Shown: positions 1 to 12,083, numbered from the stretch's first letter. The stretch: 64,000 nucleotides of DNA from Torymus aiolomorphi (GCA_036365515.1 CM070873.1:192812604-192876603); one strand, 5' to 3'. The notes: generated by a model not told the origin, from the letters alone. Numbers and translations are program-made.

Positions 1-11
1 CCGTTACGAAA

Positions 12-1166
12 TTGGCATCATCGAACACTGAGGTAGATGAGAAACCGGGTATACCTGAATACCTATTTTGCAGTGTGCAACGGGGTAGCTCGCCCCCTAT
101 TCTTGTCGGATTAATCTATAGGCGTCCAAAAGTAGCGATGCAAAGAAAGAGCAAAAAGACGGATAAGAAGTCAGACCTCTTCGATCAGATCCGTAAACTA
201 AGTTGTGATTATGGTCCCAAATTTATTATGGGTGACCTTAATGCGGATCTCTCTTCTGGCCCACCAGAAGCAGATGCGATTACGGTAAAGAATCTGGTCG
301 AGGAGCTGTCGCTTCAGACAGTTAAGCATGGACCTACTCACCACAAAACCCCTACCACTCACACGTGGATTGACTTGATACTAACGGACGTGAATGACGT
401 GATACTGGATCATACTAACGTACACTTGCCCAGTTTTGGGAATCATGCAATTATTGATGTCACCACCGACTTATTTGTCCCGGCACCGCCTAAAGAATCT
501 TTCACCTTTAGGAATTTTAAAGACATTTGCCCGACGTCATTAAATGGCTTGCTGTCCCAATGTAACTGGGCAAGTATGAAATCAATAGAATCTGATCTGA
601 AGGGAGCTTTAAATAACCTAAATTCAAACCTTAACTATACAATAGATCAACTAGCTCCTGTAAAAACATTCTGTATTAATAAAAAATATGCTCCCTGGCT
701 TGGTCCTGAGTTGAGGCAACTCATCAACAAGCGTAATTCCACCCATCGACGTTATAAGCGTACTGGGAGGGCGCCGCTACTTGACGAGTTTCTTCGGCTC
801 AGCAATGAGGTCGATTTGCGTATTACTCAAGAGCGAAATTCCTTTCTGCAAAAACAACTCTCTGACGCTCTTGATGATAACAAGGATATATGGAAGGAAA
901 TGCACAATCTCGGCCTCTTGCCAAAGAGGAAGGAGGAGGATCTCGGTAGCTTTACACCAGATGAGCTGAACGAACACTTTGCGGGAACTTCCGCCTCTCC
1001 CTTTGAAAATTTGGAAGACGCAATGGGCACAATTCTATCTGCAAGCGAGGAGGGTTTTTCATTCAAACCGGTAACAATTAACGACGTGGTCCTTGCGATA
1101 TCGCATTTTTCCTCGCAAGCAAGAGGAGCTGACGGCGTTCCCCAAAGTGTGATAGTAAAAGTGTGA
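12..1166 (+). pseudogene. LINE-A endonuclease C-terminal half and linker
   Basis: Reads as the C-terminal part of an APE-type endonuclease followed by the linker that precedes reverse transcriptase. Visible motifs are FIMGDLNAD (the GDFN-type metal site), THTWIDLILTD (the S/T-x-W-I-D motif) and NHAIIDV (catalytic His-like). After about residue 165 come the basic KRNSTHRRYKR segment and the FSSQARGADGVP motif that opens LINE RT domains. The N-terminal endonuclease part is outside the window. The frame ends at 1166 after a short local duplication of GTGATAGTAAA, so the protein is truncated just before RT. Endonuclease would nick the target for target-primed reverse transcription. Confidence 0.8.
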
Positions 1167-1289
1167 TAGTAAACTGGTAGAGACCAGTCATTGGTAATTA
1201 TATTGTGAGAATTTTTAACTCCTCCTCTGCTCAAGGCACTTTTCCGGGTCGCTGGGAACAGGCACAGATTAGGCACTTAAGAAAACTGT

Positions 1290-2648
1290 AGCTCCGTCGA
1301 CAGTTTCGGACTTTCGACCCATTGCGCTGCTCTGTTTTCTCTCCAAGGTACTCGAAAAGATTGCCCACGACCATATCAGGGAGTATCTAAATAGTAATAA
1401 CATTCTTGACCCCCTTCAGACAGGTTTTCGACGACATCACAGTACACAGACCGCTCTACTAAAACTGACGGACGACATCAGAATGGCAAGAGACAAGAAC
1501 CAATTAACACTCTTACTGCTATTCGATTTTAGCAAAGCCTTCGATACTATATCTCCATCGAAATTACTAGGCAAGCTTCGTCTCTTAGTATTCTCCAGGT
1601 CAGCTCTCCTGTGGATTAAATCATATTTACAAGGTAGAACACAGGTGGTCACTTCAAAAAAAGGAGAAATTTCAGACTCCCTAGAAACAAATCTAGGAGT
1701 GCCACAGGGTTCCGTCCTGGGTCCTCTCCTATTCTGCCTCTATGTGAATGACCTACAAGACTTACTTGAAGTTACCACTGCAAAGCATATTTTCTACGCG
1801 GATGATCTCCAAATCTATGTGTATACCACAAAGGATAAGATTTTGGAAGGCATAGCTCGACTAACTGATGCAGCAAAACTCGTATCTGATTAGGCGAAGG
1901 GGGGGGGGGGGGTGGCCTTCGTCTCAATGCCAGCAAAACTAAAGAAATTTTGTTTGACTCAAAACTGGGAAATATCATCAAAGATATGAATTTGTCTGGT
2001 ATTGAGATGCAGTCTGGAGTCCTCATCCCCTTCAGTAGCGAAGTTGTGAGTCTTGGAGTTACTCTTGATAATAAACTATCATGGAAATCGCACATTAACC
2101 AAGTTGTAAAGAAAGCCAATAAAGCCCTATATAGCCTGCGGTTTATCCGGGCTTGTACCTCCGAGACTCTTCGCAAACGGTTGGTCGAGGCATTAGTTCA
2201 GCCGCACCTGGACTACTGTGTAGTGGTATACTTAGACGCGACGAACGAACAGTGGACTAGATTACAGTGACTCCATAATTCATGTGTGAGGTCCGTCTTT
2301 GGGGTGAGAAGGGACGTGCATATTACCCCTTTTCGTAAATGTCTAGGCTGGCTCCGTGTTCAGTGTCGAATGCAGTATCATGCTGCATTATTAATATATA
2401 AAATTCTGCGAGTAAAGGAGCCCAGCTATCTAGCAGCACTCTTTTCTGAGTTTAAACTGCGTCCAACCTTTAGAGGAGTGCCTCCAGAACTCGTGGAACC
2501 TGCCAGAAAATCTGATGCGGCTGCGGGATCATTTCAAGTGCAAGGCGCAATTCTTTGGAACTCCCTCCCCCCATCTCTACGCTACCTTCCATCTTTCTCT
2601 AGTTTCCGTAGGGCGATGCGGCAGTACCTCTTCGATCTCGATCCCTAG
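1290..2648 (+). pseudogene. LINE-A reverse transcriptase, broken
   Basis: RT core visible in pieces: LLFDFSKAFDTI, GVPQGSVLGPLLFCLYVND and the catalytic FYADDLQIY lie in the frame open from 1483 to 1893. The frame then stops, and a run of ten or more G at 1899-1911 marks a probable slippage site. The protein resumes in another frame at 1950, has one in-frame TGA at 2268-2270, and ends at 2648. The C-terminal part (SVFGVRRDVHITPF, ending in LWNSLPPSLRYL) matches the usual LINE C-terminal region. At least one more shift lies between 1166 and 1483. It cannot make a working enzyme. Confidence 0.85.
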
Positions 2649-2928
2649 CTGCCTTCCTACGGATAGGATGGAGCTACCAGTGCCGAGACCTAGCGTGGTC
2701 CACTCAGTTCTTTACCACCTACATCAGTATTACGAACCTATTTTTTTTTTATTTTATTAGCTTCTAATTATGTTAAGACTTGGCCGCTAGGCCCAAACCT
2801 GTGATACAAATTATATTAAAATTGTGCTGTGATATTATAAATAAGTATATATTCTATGACGTGTTTACTGCAACTTCATGCAAGTAGGCAATTTACTGTG
2901 ATATTGAGTATCTGAAGCAATTTGTGAT

Positions 2929-3155
2929 TGTTGAATAAAGGACACACAAATTGGATAGAATAAAAGAGTTTATTGAAGAGACTTAAGCTAAGATACAGTA
3001 TGACTACACTTAGCGCGGGCCATTCTCGGTCTGACGACAAGTTTGCAGGAGCGTCGCGCTCTCCCGTCGGCTCTCACACGTTATAAGGTGGGGAGACACA
3101 CATGTGTACATACGTGTGTCTCGCGCTGTACAATATAATATGTATATTCTCAACA
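2929..3155 (-). repeat. copia 3' LTR
   Basis: 227 bp, starts TGTTGAATAAAGG and ends ATTCTCAACA on the plus strand. It lies at the 3' end of the minus-strand element. The purine-rich stretch just inside it (3156-3165 on the complement, AAGGAGGCG) is the likely polypurine tract that primes plus-strand synthesis. Read on the element's strand it contains an AATAAA signal. Confidence 0.95.
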
Positions 3156-3192
3156 CGCCTCCTTACATTTATATTGTACTATTTCATCATTT

Positions 3193-4221
3193 TCATTTTA
3201 TATTTAACAATTCTCTGAATTTAACAAACTTATCTTTACATAATGCTTTCGTGAATACATCGGCTATATTATTTTCTGAGTCGATTTTTACAATTTGAAT
3301 CTCTTTGTTTTTAACGCCCTCGTGTACATAATGGTAATGAATCTCAATGTGTTTTGAATTTTTCGTAAAGTTTCCAAAGTTCGCTATATTTATCGCACCT
3401 GAATTATCTTCATAAATCTTTATTGGTTTTTCAATATCCAAGTCAAACGTTTTTAATAATTCTTTTAGATATTTCAATTCGCTTACTATTTCAGATAACG
3501 CAACGTACTCTGCATATGTTGAAGCCTTCGTTATACATTTTTGTTTTCGCGATTTCCAATCAATTACATTCCTAAAAACTCGAATTACATAACCTGATGT
3601 AGACTTCCTATCAACATTGTCTCCAGCCCAATCTGCGTCTACATAGCCATCAATTATTTCACAATTTTTATTTCTCTTATATCGTAAACTTAATTTTTTC
3701 GTTAAATACAAATACTTCAAAATTCGTAATGCATATTTCCAATGTGTCTCGGTGTAACAATTTTGGAATCTACTTAAGTAATTTACGCTATGACTAATGT
3801 CTGGTCGAGTGCCAGAACTAACATATAATAATGCGCCAATTAAATTCCTATATTTTATATTTGGTTCGAACTCTTTGGAATTTTCAATTTTTAAATTTGT
3901 CTCCATCGGAGTGCTATATAACTTACTATCTTTTATGTGAAATTTAGTTGCTAGTGACTCAATATATTTTTCTTGACTTAATTCCATCTTACCATTTATA
4001 TAATCATGCTTTACGTTTATGCCTAGATACTCATTTATTTCACCTAAATCTTTCATTTTGAAACGATCAGATAACAATTTCTTTATTCTTTGTATTTTCT
4101 TTTCATCTTTTCCACAAATCAACAAATCGTCTACGTATATTAATAGGTAAACAATGTCTTTGTCTTTTCCATGTATATATAGGCATAATTCTACATTGCT
4201 CTTTCTAAAGCCAAGTTTCAT
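3193..4221 (-). pseudogene. copia C-terminal RT and RNase H
   Basis: Begins just past the frameshift and carries the catalytic YVDDLLICG box early on, the copia motif DLGEINEYLGI, then RNase H: DADWAGDNVDRKSTSGYV, AEYVALSE, and YEDNSGAINIA followed by SKHIEIHYHYVHEG. It ends at the usual place for a copia polyprotein, about 40 bases before the 3' LTR. Apart from being cut off from the N-terminal RT this segment is open. Confidence 0.92.
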
Positions 4222-5744
4222 AACATATTCATCAAAGCATTCATACCAGTCTTTCTCTTTCTCTTCTTCTCAGGACTTTCTCTCAATCCATACAACGCTT
4301 TTGACAATTTATACACTCGTTCGGTTCCATCTTCATAACCTTTTGGTTGATTGACATATACCTCCGTAGTTACCTTTCCATTTAAGAATGCTGTCTCTAC
4401 ATCCATTTGTTCTATTTTGAGCCCATTTTGGCAGCAATATGAAAATAAAATTTTTAACGTTTGATTTTTCGCAACTGGGGAATATATGTCATCAATTACA
4501 TCTGTTTGTTGAAAACCTCTCACAACTAGCCTAGCTTTGTACCTATTATCTGATTTTCTTGTGTAAACCCATTTTACATCTATAACTTTTTTATTTTGTA
4601 CTCTATCGACTAATTCCCAAGTTTTATTTTTATTTATGCATTCGATTTCTTTATTCATGGCTTCTTGCCAATTTTTGCTCTCTTTACTATTCATCGCCTC
4701 CTCAAATGTACAAGGCGTATCTACTCTACAGTATCTTACATAAATATTATAGCTTTCCTTTTCTGGATATCTTACAGGACTTTTCCTATCACGCGTAGAT
4801 TTTCGCGGAACTTTCAATGTTGCGTTTTCTGTATCTTTACATTTCCCCGAAGGTTGATGTAACGATAAATTATTCTTTTCTTTTACTTTACCTTGTTGCT
4901 CTTCGGATTCATTCGCGTTTTCAAAGACATTATCCGATAAATCATCGTTTGTACTTGCATCACTTTCTGTACTATCATCGTTATCAATATTATCTTTATA
5001 ATCAATACCAATGCATTTAACATCTCTTTCTATAATATCCACATGCTTTACAACAATTATTTTATTATTTATAAGTACTCTATAGCCTACATCACTATAA
5101 CCTAACAATATTCCCATTTCAGCTTTTTGATCCCATTTAGACAATCTTTTTTGTTCCGGTTTTCTTACAAAAACTTTACTCCCGTACAAACGTAAATGTT
5201 CGACATTTGGTCTCTTTCTAAAAAATATTTCATAAGGTGTTTTTCTTTCAATCGTATTTGCTAACGTACGATTTTTCAAATACGTCGCGGCACATATTAT
5301 TTCTGGCCAGTAGCATTTATGTACTTTTGCCTCTGATAGTAAACATCGCGCTTTATCCATGATCGTTCTATTAAATCTTTCAGCTGTGCCGTTTAATTCG
5401 TGCACATACGTCGGACAATTATTAATAATAATACCCTTTTCTTTGGCAAATTTATAAAACCGATTATTTAAGTATTCTTTCACATTATCACATCTCAATA
5501 TTTTTATTCTTTTTCCGGTTAAATTTTCAGTTTTATTTACAAATTGAAATAAACAATCAAAAACTTCCTTTTTAGTCTTTATGCAATAAACTTTAGCTAT
5601 TTTACTATAATCATCAATAAAAGAAACGAAATATTTTTCTCCGCTAAACCCAGTAGTTTTAAAGGGACCGCATACATCCGTATGTATAATTTCTAATATA
5701 TCTTTCGCCTTTGTTCTATTATTAGTAAATGGCAAGTTATGCAT
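4218..5744 (-). pseudogene. copia integrase and N-terminal RT
   Basis: Continuation of the polyprotein in another frame. The integrase core begins at IHTDVCGPF (first catalytic Asp), followed by SFIDDYSK, LRCDNVKEYLN (second Asp) and NGTAERFNRTIMDKAR (catalytic Glu). Then come the typical copia hinge RKRPNVEHLRLYG and the RT N-terminus (KWVYTRKSDNRYKARLV, then MDVETAFLNG with the first RT Asp). The frame breaks near 4218-4260 after KALYGLRESP, upstream of the YVDD box. Separate frames for gag, integrase/RT and RT/RNase H show decay rather than programmed shifting. Confidence 0.9.
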
Positions 5745-5751
5745 CTTATTT

Positions 5752-7199
5752 TCAATACAATAATAATAATGTATTTATAATACAAGTTTTACATTTCATA
5801 AATTCAGATTCAAGTTTATTTGGAACGCCCGTTAATAACTGCTGTTTACATATCGTATCCAAATATCTAAAATTTACGTGACCTAACACTCTATACCATC
5901 TTTCCTTTTGACTCATGTTATTATTCTGTTCGGCACTATTTACACAACTTATATTCCTTGCCAATTTAATTTTCATCTTATATGTATCATTAAATTTAAA
6001 TGCTATTGCAGTTACTTTATTATCACTATCTATAATTTTTGCAACTTTTCCTTTCAAAATTACCATATTCTTATTATTCGTTAATTTTCCAACACTTATT
6101 AAATTAGCATTCATTTCCTTAGCAAAATAAACATTATTAATATTAACTTTATTTTGCTTCCCGAAGGTGACAAAATAAAGAGATAGAGTTCCTATCTTTG
6201 TAGCTTTTATAGCTCTATTATCACCGAGATAAATATTTACCGGTTCTTTTAAACTAATACATTTTTCAAAATAATTTTCGTTATTTATAATATGATCAGA
6301 ACATCCGCTATCGAGTATCCACTCTATCTCGCTCATACCTGACGTCTTTGTTTCGTTTGTGTACGCAGCGTGTGTCGTCGCTATCCATGCGCTCGCACCT
6401 TCGCCGCTCTGTTCGCTCGTGCTGGTTCCTTGTTGTCCATGGAATTTTCCGCGTCCTCTGCCGTAATAGCCTCTTCCGGCTGTGCCTCGGCTGCGACCAC
6501 GTGTCGATCCTCTCCATGAGCTGCCGTTGCTACCTGCTTGTCCTCCATCTTGGCAATCCCGTGCGAAATCACCAGGTTTTCCACACTTATAGCAGTTTCC
6601 CTTTCTTGCAGTAAATACATTCGTACTTCTCTCGTTATGCTCTTTTCGATTCTTCATTTCAGCTAGCTTAATTTTGTTTCTTATGTAATCAGCCGTTTGT
6701 TCTTCTTCTTTCAATCTATCAACCAAATCACCTATATAACTGTATGATTCTGGTAACGTGTTGAGCATATAATTCAATTTTTCTTTTTCGCTTATTTTAG
6801 CACCCGCGCCTTTTAACTCATTTACCGCTTTTTCAAAATCACTGAAAAATGCCTCAGAATCACTATAGTTTCTTAATCTTAATTTCTCCAGTCTATTCCT
6901 GCAGACTATTTGTAACGCCGTCGATTCTTTTAAATACATACTGTCTAGCTTCTTCATAATTTTGTATGCTGTTTCTTCTTCACAAACAAATTCTAATTGT
7001 TTATCTGATATCGCACTATAAATTATATTTATTGCTCTCAAATCATTCTGTTTCCATTCTTCTACTTTGTCTGTTTCACTCTTTTCTCTTTCTATCACAA
7101 TTTCACATTTTTTGAGCTTCATGTACATTTGGATCCTCTTTTCCACATACTGCAGTTTCCGCCTTCGAATACTGGTATTGAAACATCCTTTTTATCCAT
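5752..7199 (-). pseudogene. copia gag, zinc knuckle and protease
   Basis: Gag region of the copia polyprotein. The likely start codon is the ATG at 7199. The frame shifts within the first 20 codons (near 7135-7146), then stays open to 5752. A gag helical region is followed by a CCHC zinc knuckle (CYKCGKPGDFARDC), an RG-rich stretch, then the aspartic protease signature WILDSGCSDHI and the GAG-pre-integrase region. The frame ends in a short AT-rich insertion around 5755-5775. Gag would form the particle and the protease would process it. The knuckle has D where G is usual, otherwise canonical. Confidence 0.88.
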
Positions 7200-7377
7200 T
7201 TCGTCTTCTTGCTTGACCTTCGATGTTGTGGCTTGTTCCTTCGACTCGAGCGTTCCTTCGTGCTCGGAGTTTTTCTCTTCCTTGGTGTCCGCCGTCTTAA
7301 TTTGAGTTTATAAGCTGCCCCCAATACTCGCCGAAGCTTGTATTGGGTCAGAGTCTTTTTTAACGCTTACAAACCAC

Positions 7378-7391
7378 GCGCTCTGCTACCA
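7378..7391 (-). other. copia primer-binding site, initiator Met-tRNA type
   Basis: The bases directly inside the 5' LTR read TGGTAGCAGAGC on the element strand. This is complementary to the 3' end of eukaryotic initiator tRNA-Met (..CUCUGCUACCA) over about 11 bases. Position and sequence are those of a minus-strand DNA primer site. Confidence 0.8.
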
Positions 7392-7618
7392 TGTTGAATA
7401 AAGGACACACAAATTGGATAGAATAAAAGAGTTTATTTAAGAGACTTAAGCTAAGATACAGTATGACTACACTTGGCGCGGGGCATTCTCGGTCTGACGA
7501 CAAGTTTGCAGGAGCGTCGCACTCTCCCGTCGGCTCTCACACGTTATGGGGTGGGGAGACACACATGTGTACATACGTATGTCTCGCGCTGTACAATATA
7601 ATATGTATATTCTCAACA
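7392..7618 (-). repeat. copia 5' LTR
   Basis: Second 227-bp LTR, about 97% identical to the one at 2929-3155. It is the 5' LTR of the minus-strand element and ends at the GTGAT duplication. Confidence 0.95.
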
Positions 7619-7802
7619 GTGATAGACCTTAAACAAAAATCCTTATGTTGTGTTCACTGGTTTCTTTTTTGTTTTATTATTAAGTATTGTACTGCGTGAC
7701 TCTTTGTCAACACTATTTGGTTGTTATTTATTTTGTTTTTTTATTATTATTGTATTTTATATTTTTGCCGCTGAGGCGAATAAAAAGGCTATCTATCTAT
7801 CT

Positions 7803-8920
7803 CTCTTTCTCATGTGTATATGTATACATATACAGCTCTGTCTATTCTGCGGCTTTTCGCTCGAGCCGCGTGCACCCAGTCGCATGCAGCTACCGTCTCT
7901 CGTGTGTCGCGCTGCGCGTTACATCCCCGCGCAATCATCGACTCTCTCTTTCACACTCGTGTAGTCGCGGCGCACGCTTCTCTGCCGTGCAGCACTCGAC
8001 ACCTCGACACCTCGACACATGCACGCCGTGCGCCTCTCCTCCGCATGACCACCGAGTCTCTCTCTCTATCTCTCTCTCTCCTACCATGCATGTCATGGCT
8101 GCGCACGAGCCCCTCCGGTTCCGTGCCGTCGTCTCTTCCGTTCGCGCACTCCCTCCCCCCGCCGCTATCTCTCTCCATTATGGCGCGTCGTTCGCCTCGA
8201 GCGAGAAGAAAGGCAGCCACGAGATGACACCGCGGGCGGCCATCTTGGCTCGCTGCGCGCGTACGCACACGTGCGTGTTCCCGCTCAAACTTGTTGCGCG
8301 CCTCTGCCACTTCTGAGAATCATTAGATTAGATTAGATTAGATTTCTCTCTATACTACAGTTTTCTCTTTTTTGATTTTAGCCATTGTTTTTCGTCTCAA
8401 TTTTTGCACGCGCACTTTTTTTTTTATTTTGTGATCTAATTCTCACTTTCTCATACGGTTGATTTTTTATCTTTTAGCTAAACTATTCGCAAACATCAAT
8501 TTTGATTTTTTCGTTTTCTACTGATTCGTGAGTTTCTCCTCTCGTGTTGTTTCACTCGCGTTTCTATTCAATTTGCATTTAAACACTCTTATCTTTGCAA
8601 TTATTCTCCTGAATATCTAGACGCATGTATTTTTACATACCTTTGTTCGCCTTTGATCCGGGCTCGCCTTGTGCCATCGTTTTTGCCCCTGTCTCGCGTC
8701 TCTTTGGCAAACCTCTCCCCGATGAGCACAAAATCTCATGGCTCTCTCCAGTGCACACCGTGCCTTGAGATGCAACCAGGAAAAACCCCTTTCTTTCTCC
8801 AGCTTATGAATCTTTCTCACGTCTCACGACACAAAGGCTAAACACGTCACTTTTTCTCTCGCGTTTTCTCACACACTTATTTGCGCGGTGGAAGCGTCGT
8901 TATCTTACCGGCCCATAACC
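7803..8920. other. CT-rich and GC-variable spacer, no gene seen
   Basis: Between the LINE-A end and a candidate LTR. It holds TCTC-rich stretches (8055-8090), a GC-rich part at 7850-8310 that is open in several frames at once without protein-like composition, and a four-copy GATTA repeat at 8323-8345. The GATTA repeat is the reverse complement of the TAATC repeat that ends the LINE at 59.39 kb, but the sequence beside it does not match that LINE. Nothing here supports a gene. Confidence 0.5.
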
Positions 8921-9184
8921 TGTTGGAGTTTAGAGTAAGACAACAAGATAACTGCAACAAATCAAGATGCAACAAAAGCTTTATTGAAAACACTCTACAC
9001 TCACAAAACTCCATACGTCTGTCTCGCTCGGCGCGTTGCGACCGTCTGACTAGAGCGGCTACTACTCTCCCTCCCTGCACTGCGGCGGCGCTTTCTCCCG
9101 CCGCGCGGCGTTACTCTCTTACATACATGTATATATCTATATCTACTTTAACGCTACGCAAGATTGATCACATAAATTCCAACA
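8921..9184 (-). repeat. Candidate solo LTR
   Basis: A 264-bp block with perfect 7-bp inverted ends (TGTTGGA...TCCAACA). On the minus strand it contains an AATAAA signal followed by a T-rich stretch, the same layout as the copia LTRs at 2929 and 7392. No target duplication is visible (left flank ATAACC, right flank CTAATA), so the ends may be slightly off or the copy may be recombined. Could also be a short foldback element. Confidence 0.4.
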
Positions 9185-9790
9185 CTAATATATGTGATAA
9201 AGATTATTAAAAACATACGGATTTAAAAGCACCAAAAGATCTACATGTTAAACCACTTAACAAACTTGACTGACTGATGTGGATATGGTTGTTACTGCTA
9301 CGTGTGCTCATAGCTTACAAGTCTGATGTACCGTATGTTGCGGTATCAGAATATTTGTTTTAAATATAAAAGATTTTGAGCTAAAAACAATATTTTTTGT
9401 ATTTCAGAACAGAGATGGAGTTAAGAAATAAAGAAGAAGAAATAAAGATGTATTTTTAGTAATTTTATCTTCAAAGCTGTTTTCTACATAATGCAAAATT
9501 TTGGGCTCTACCGTCGACTCCAGATTCAGGAACTGCACATATTTTAATGGGAGAGGTCCAAAAATGTTGGTATTTTACATGATTATTGACTGAAGAGTTG
9601 TATGTATCCAATTTATTTGATTACATAATTTTTTACGGTCAAAAATTGGTAAAAATTCTGAATTTCACTTAAATTTAACTTTCCTCTGTGTTTCCTTTAG
9701 CCTGCCCCCTTTTCTTTTTCTTTTTATCTTTCCTTATTTTCACTTTTGCTCTTCTTTGTTTGCTCTTTACTTTGCTCTTTGCATTTTCTG
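9185..9790. other. AT-rich spacer, nothing recognised
   Basis: No coding signal, inverted ends or tandem repeats were seen. The T/C-rich end (9690-9790) may already belong to the 3' part of LINE-L. Confidence 0.5.
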
Positions 9791-11490
9791 TAGGTTATGC
9801 GAGCACGTATCTCACCACCGGTCGTTTTTTTTCTTCCTTATGAGGTATCAGCTCCAGACAATGTCCTCAATCCACCAGCCGTTTGCTGCCGCTCTCTCCT
9901 CTCCCTCCTAAGGGTCTTGACACCGTCCGACTTTGCGGGTCCACTTACAATGGTTACCGCGTTGTATTCGACCTATTCCACCATCAGAGTCTACCTACAG
10001 CACTTTACTGCTTATCTTGGTTCTCTGCTTCTCATCTTTTCCTCTTTCATATTACCTCATTCAATCTGCATACACTTACCCTGTCTCCATTTATTTGCCT
10101 TCTATAGTCCATGTTGCTCGTGCCTGTAATTGCTTAGTCCATCAGTACGTGCTTCACCGCCACTGGACCTTCCTTACACACTCTGTACCCCTTATCTTCC
10201 TCTCTTCTCCAGTACTCATTCGACCTTGCTTCGTTTCCCATCCTGAATGTTCCCAATATTTCTAGGCCGTTCCTCGATTTTTTTAACTCTTCTTTCCCAC
10301 ATATCCTCTCTTCTTTCCCTATTATCTCTCCCACCTCTCTGGCATATGTCGACATCCTCACATCTCTGTCTGTTTCTTCTCTGTGCAGTTCGTCTCTTCG
10401 TTCCCTTATTTCTGGTTTCTTGTTCTAGCCAATCCTCAAGCAGTCGTTCCATTCTTTTACTGAAGTTCGAGAATTGCTTTCTAGGAATTCCCTTTTTCCA
10501 TTCCAAGACGGTTTCCTATCCTTCCCTCTCCATTTCTACTCATCGTGCTTGCATGCCTGCTCCCAGGACATTCTCTCCAGCGTATCCTCTTTTGCTCTCC
10601 TCAGTTTTTCTTCGAATTTCATCGCTCTGCCTGCTGCGTCCATTGCTATCTTCCTTACTCCTGTGTCCTTTCTGATTGTGTGCCATGGTGTTGTCCTGTT
10701 TAGTTTTAGCGTCCATCTCACATCATTTTTATTCCTTCAATCACCTTCCATCTCTCAAGCCCCAGTTTTCTGCTCCATACATGATCACGCCCTTTACCAT
10801 AATTTCAAACAACCTCATTCGTAGGTCCCATGCGTTCCTGAATTTCCTTTTGGTTATCCTCCATATTCTACTTACCGTACCGTTCTATTTCTGAGTTGTT
10901 TCCTTTCATTGTGTATCCTAGATAGTTGAACTTCTTTACAATTTTCAGCACCTCGTCATTCCACTTGAACGTCACCTCCTTTCTTCTTCCTCCTTTCTTT
11001 CTAAACAACATTATCTTTGCCTTTCTCGCATTTAGGCCAGTTCTTTCCTTGCATCCCATGTCTTAAATCTCACTAGCATGTTTTACACCACTTCTTCCTC
11101 TTCCGTTAAGAGAGCTATGTCGTCCGTGTATGATATGGTCTTGAATCTTTTCTTCTTTCCTAGCCAAACTCCGATTCCCTGCACCTTCTCCATCTCCTCT
11201 TCCAGATCAGCCATCGCTATACTGAATAACATGGGGCTTAGTGGGCATCCCTGCCTCAGCCCTTCCCGTATTCCGAATTCGTCTATGACCTCTCCACAGG
11301 CTGCGAATCCTCCTTGTCAAGTTTCCATTCACCCCTTTCTTTTCCAGACTCTCCCATATCTTGTCTCTCTTGAGCCTCTCAAACGCTGCATTCATGTTCG
11401 CGAAGCGCCCTATGATCTTCGCTCTCTCCTTTTCTATCCCCTTCTTTATCACCTCCTTCTGGACATATATGGCCTCTACTATTTGCTTAT
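9790..11490 (-). pseudogene. LINE-L fragment: RT centre to C-terminus
   Basis: Minus-strand remains of the reverse transcriptase of an old non-LTR element called L here. Going 5' to 3' on the minus strand: RFANMNAAFERLKRDKIWE (the RT domain A helix, with the usual FVDFKAAFD-like core altered) at 11.4 kb; ARKAKIMLFRKKGGRRK, then FNYLGYTMKGN (the YLG box after the catalytic site) at 11.0-10.9 kb; a C-terminal basic, Trp-containing region at 10.7-10.2 kb. Frames change repeatedly. The 5' continuation lies at 20589-21249. The style is that of an abundant insect LINE (R1/I-like), but the clade was not determined. Confidence 0.75.
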
Positions 11491-12083
11491 TAAAGTTGTG
11501 TGTTTTTGAATTTTGAATAAATAAACAGTGTTCTTATTCCTTTAATTTTTTTAATCTCAAAATTACACGTTTCATTTCGATTGTTTCACCTACAAACCCT
11601 AAATAAGTTCAATTCCTTTTTTTTATCTTAAACAAGTATCTAAGGAAATATCCGAATTTTGTCAGTTTGAAACATTTAGTTTTTCTTCGAACTTTGAATA
11701 AATAATTAGTTTCACAATTAATTATTTTCCGAACTACGAATTTCAAGTTTTGATGAATTTTTGATACAGTATTTTGCTAATTTCAGTACTGTACTTTGCA
11801 CTATAAAACTTCCATTAGGGATGGACCTTCAACCCGCCAGGCGATCAATCACATGGAGTTGCAGCTACCGAAATAATAGGCATAGGACCCTCTGCACCTC
11901 GCTCGACACACGCGCCCGCCAACTACAAACCAGGAGCTCGGAGGAGTTTCTCAAATTTTTAGGTAAAATCATTTTTTTTCTTTCTCCCCGTTATTTTGTC
12001 ATGAATCGTCGCAGTATCCAACTAACACGTCAAGGTTATTTCAGTTGAGTTTTTTTTTACTATTCACACTGAAGGCCCCGACG
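11491..12083 (-). repeat. Possible gypsy-type solo LTR, cut by the Transib
   Basis: AT-rich block between the RT fragment and the Transib that does not read as LINE-L. Together with the few bases beyond the Transib (20584-20593) it reads, on the minus strand, TGTTACGTCGGGGCC... to ...CAAAAACACACA, i.e. TG...CA ends like an LTR, with AATAAA motifs. I found no convincing target duplication. Confidence 0.3.

Larger units (their letters stand above)
2929..7618 (-). mobile_element. Ty1/copia retrotransposon, full length, in LINE-A 3' UTR
   Basis: A 4,690-bp minus-strand element bounded by two 227-bp LTRs, both TG...CA, with the 5-bp duplication GTGAT directly outside them (2924-2928 and 7619-7623). 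The domain order gag, zinc knuckle, protease, integrase, RT, RNase H is the copia order (integrase before RT). The two LTRs differ at 7 of 227 positions by eye, so it is neither brand new nor ancient. Several frameshifts break the polyprotein, so the copy is not autonomous. Confidence 0.95.
1..7802 (+). mobile_element. Decayed CR1-like LINE (LINE-A), 5' end outside window, split by copia
   Basis: A non-LTR retrotransposon on the plus strand. It enters the window inside the endonuclease domain, continues through a reverse transcriptase, and has a 3' UTR that stops at 2928 and resumes at 7619 on the far side of a copia insertion. The far part ends in AATAAAAAGGC followed by a short CTAT repeat near 7785-7802, a normal LINE 3' end. 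The reading frame is broken several times, so it is a fossil. Its RT resembles the second LINE at 54-59 kb but is clearly a different family. The CR1/jockey assignment is from motif style and is not certain. Confidence 0.85.

Noticed and set aside
7378..7391. Fragment of a tRNA-Met gene
   Set aside because: Only the last 11 bases of the tRNA are matched and they sit directly inside an LTR, so this is a primer-binding site.
7687..8316. Overlapping frames of 100-209 residues
   Set aside because: GC-rich, low-complexity sequence open in three frames at once with no family resemblance or codon pattern.
8323..8345. GATTA repeat as the 3' end of a reversed LINE-B copy
   Set aside because: The adjoining sequence does not match the LINE-B 3' UTR, so the shared 5-mer repeat alone is not enough.
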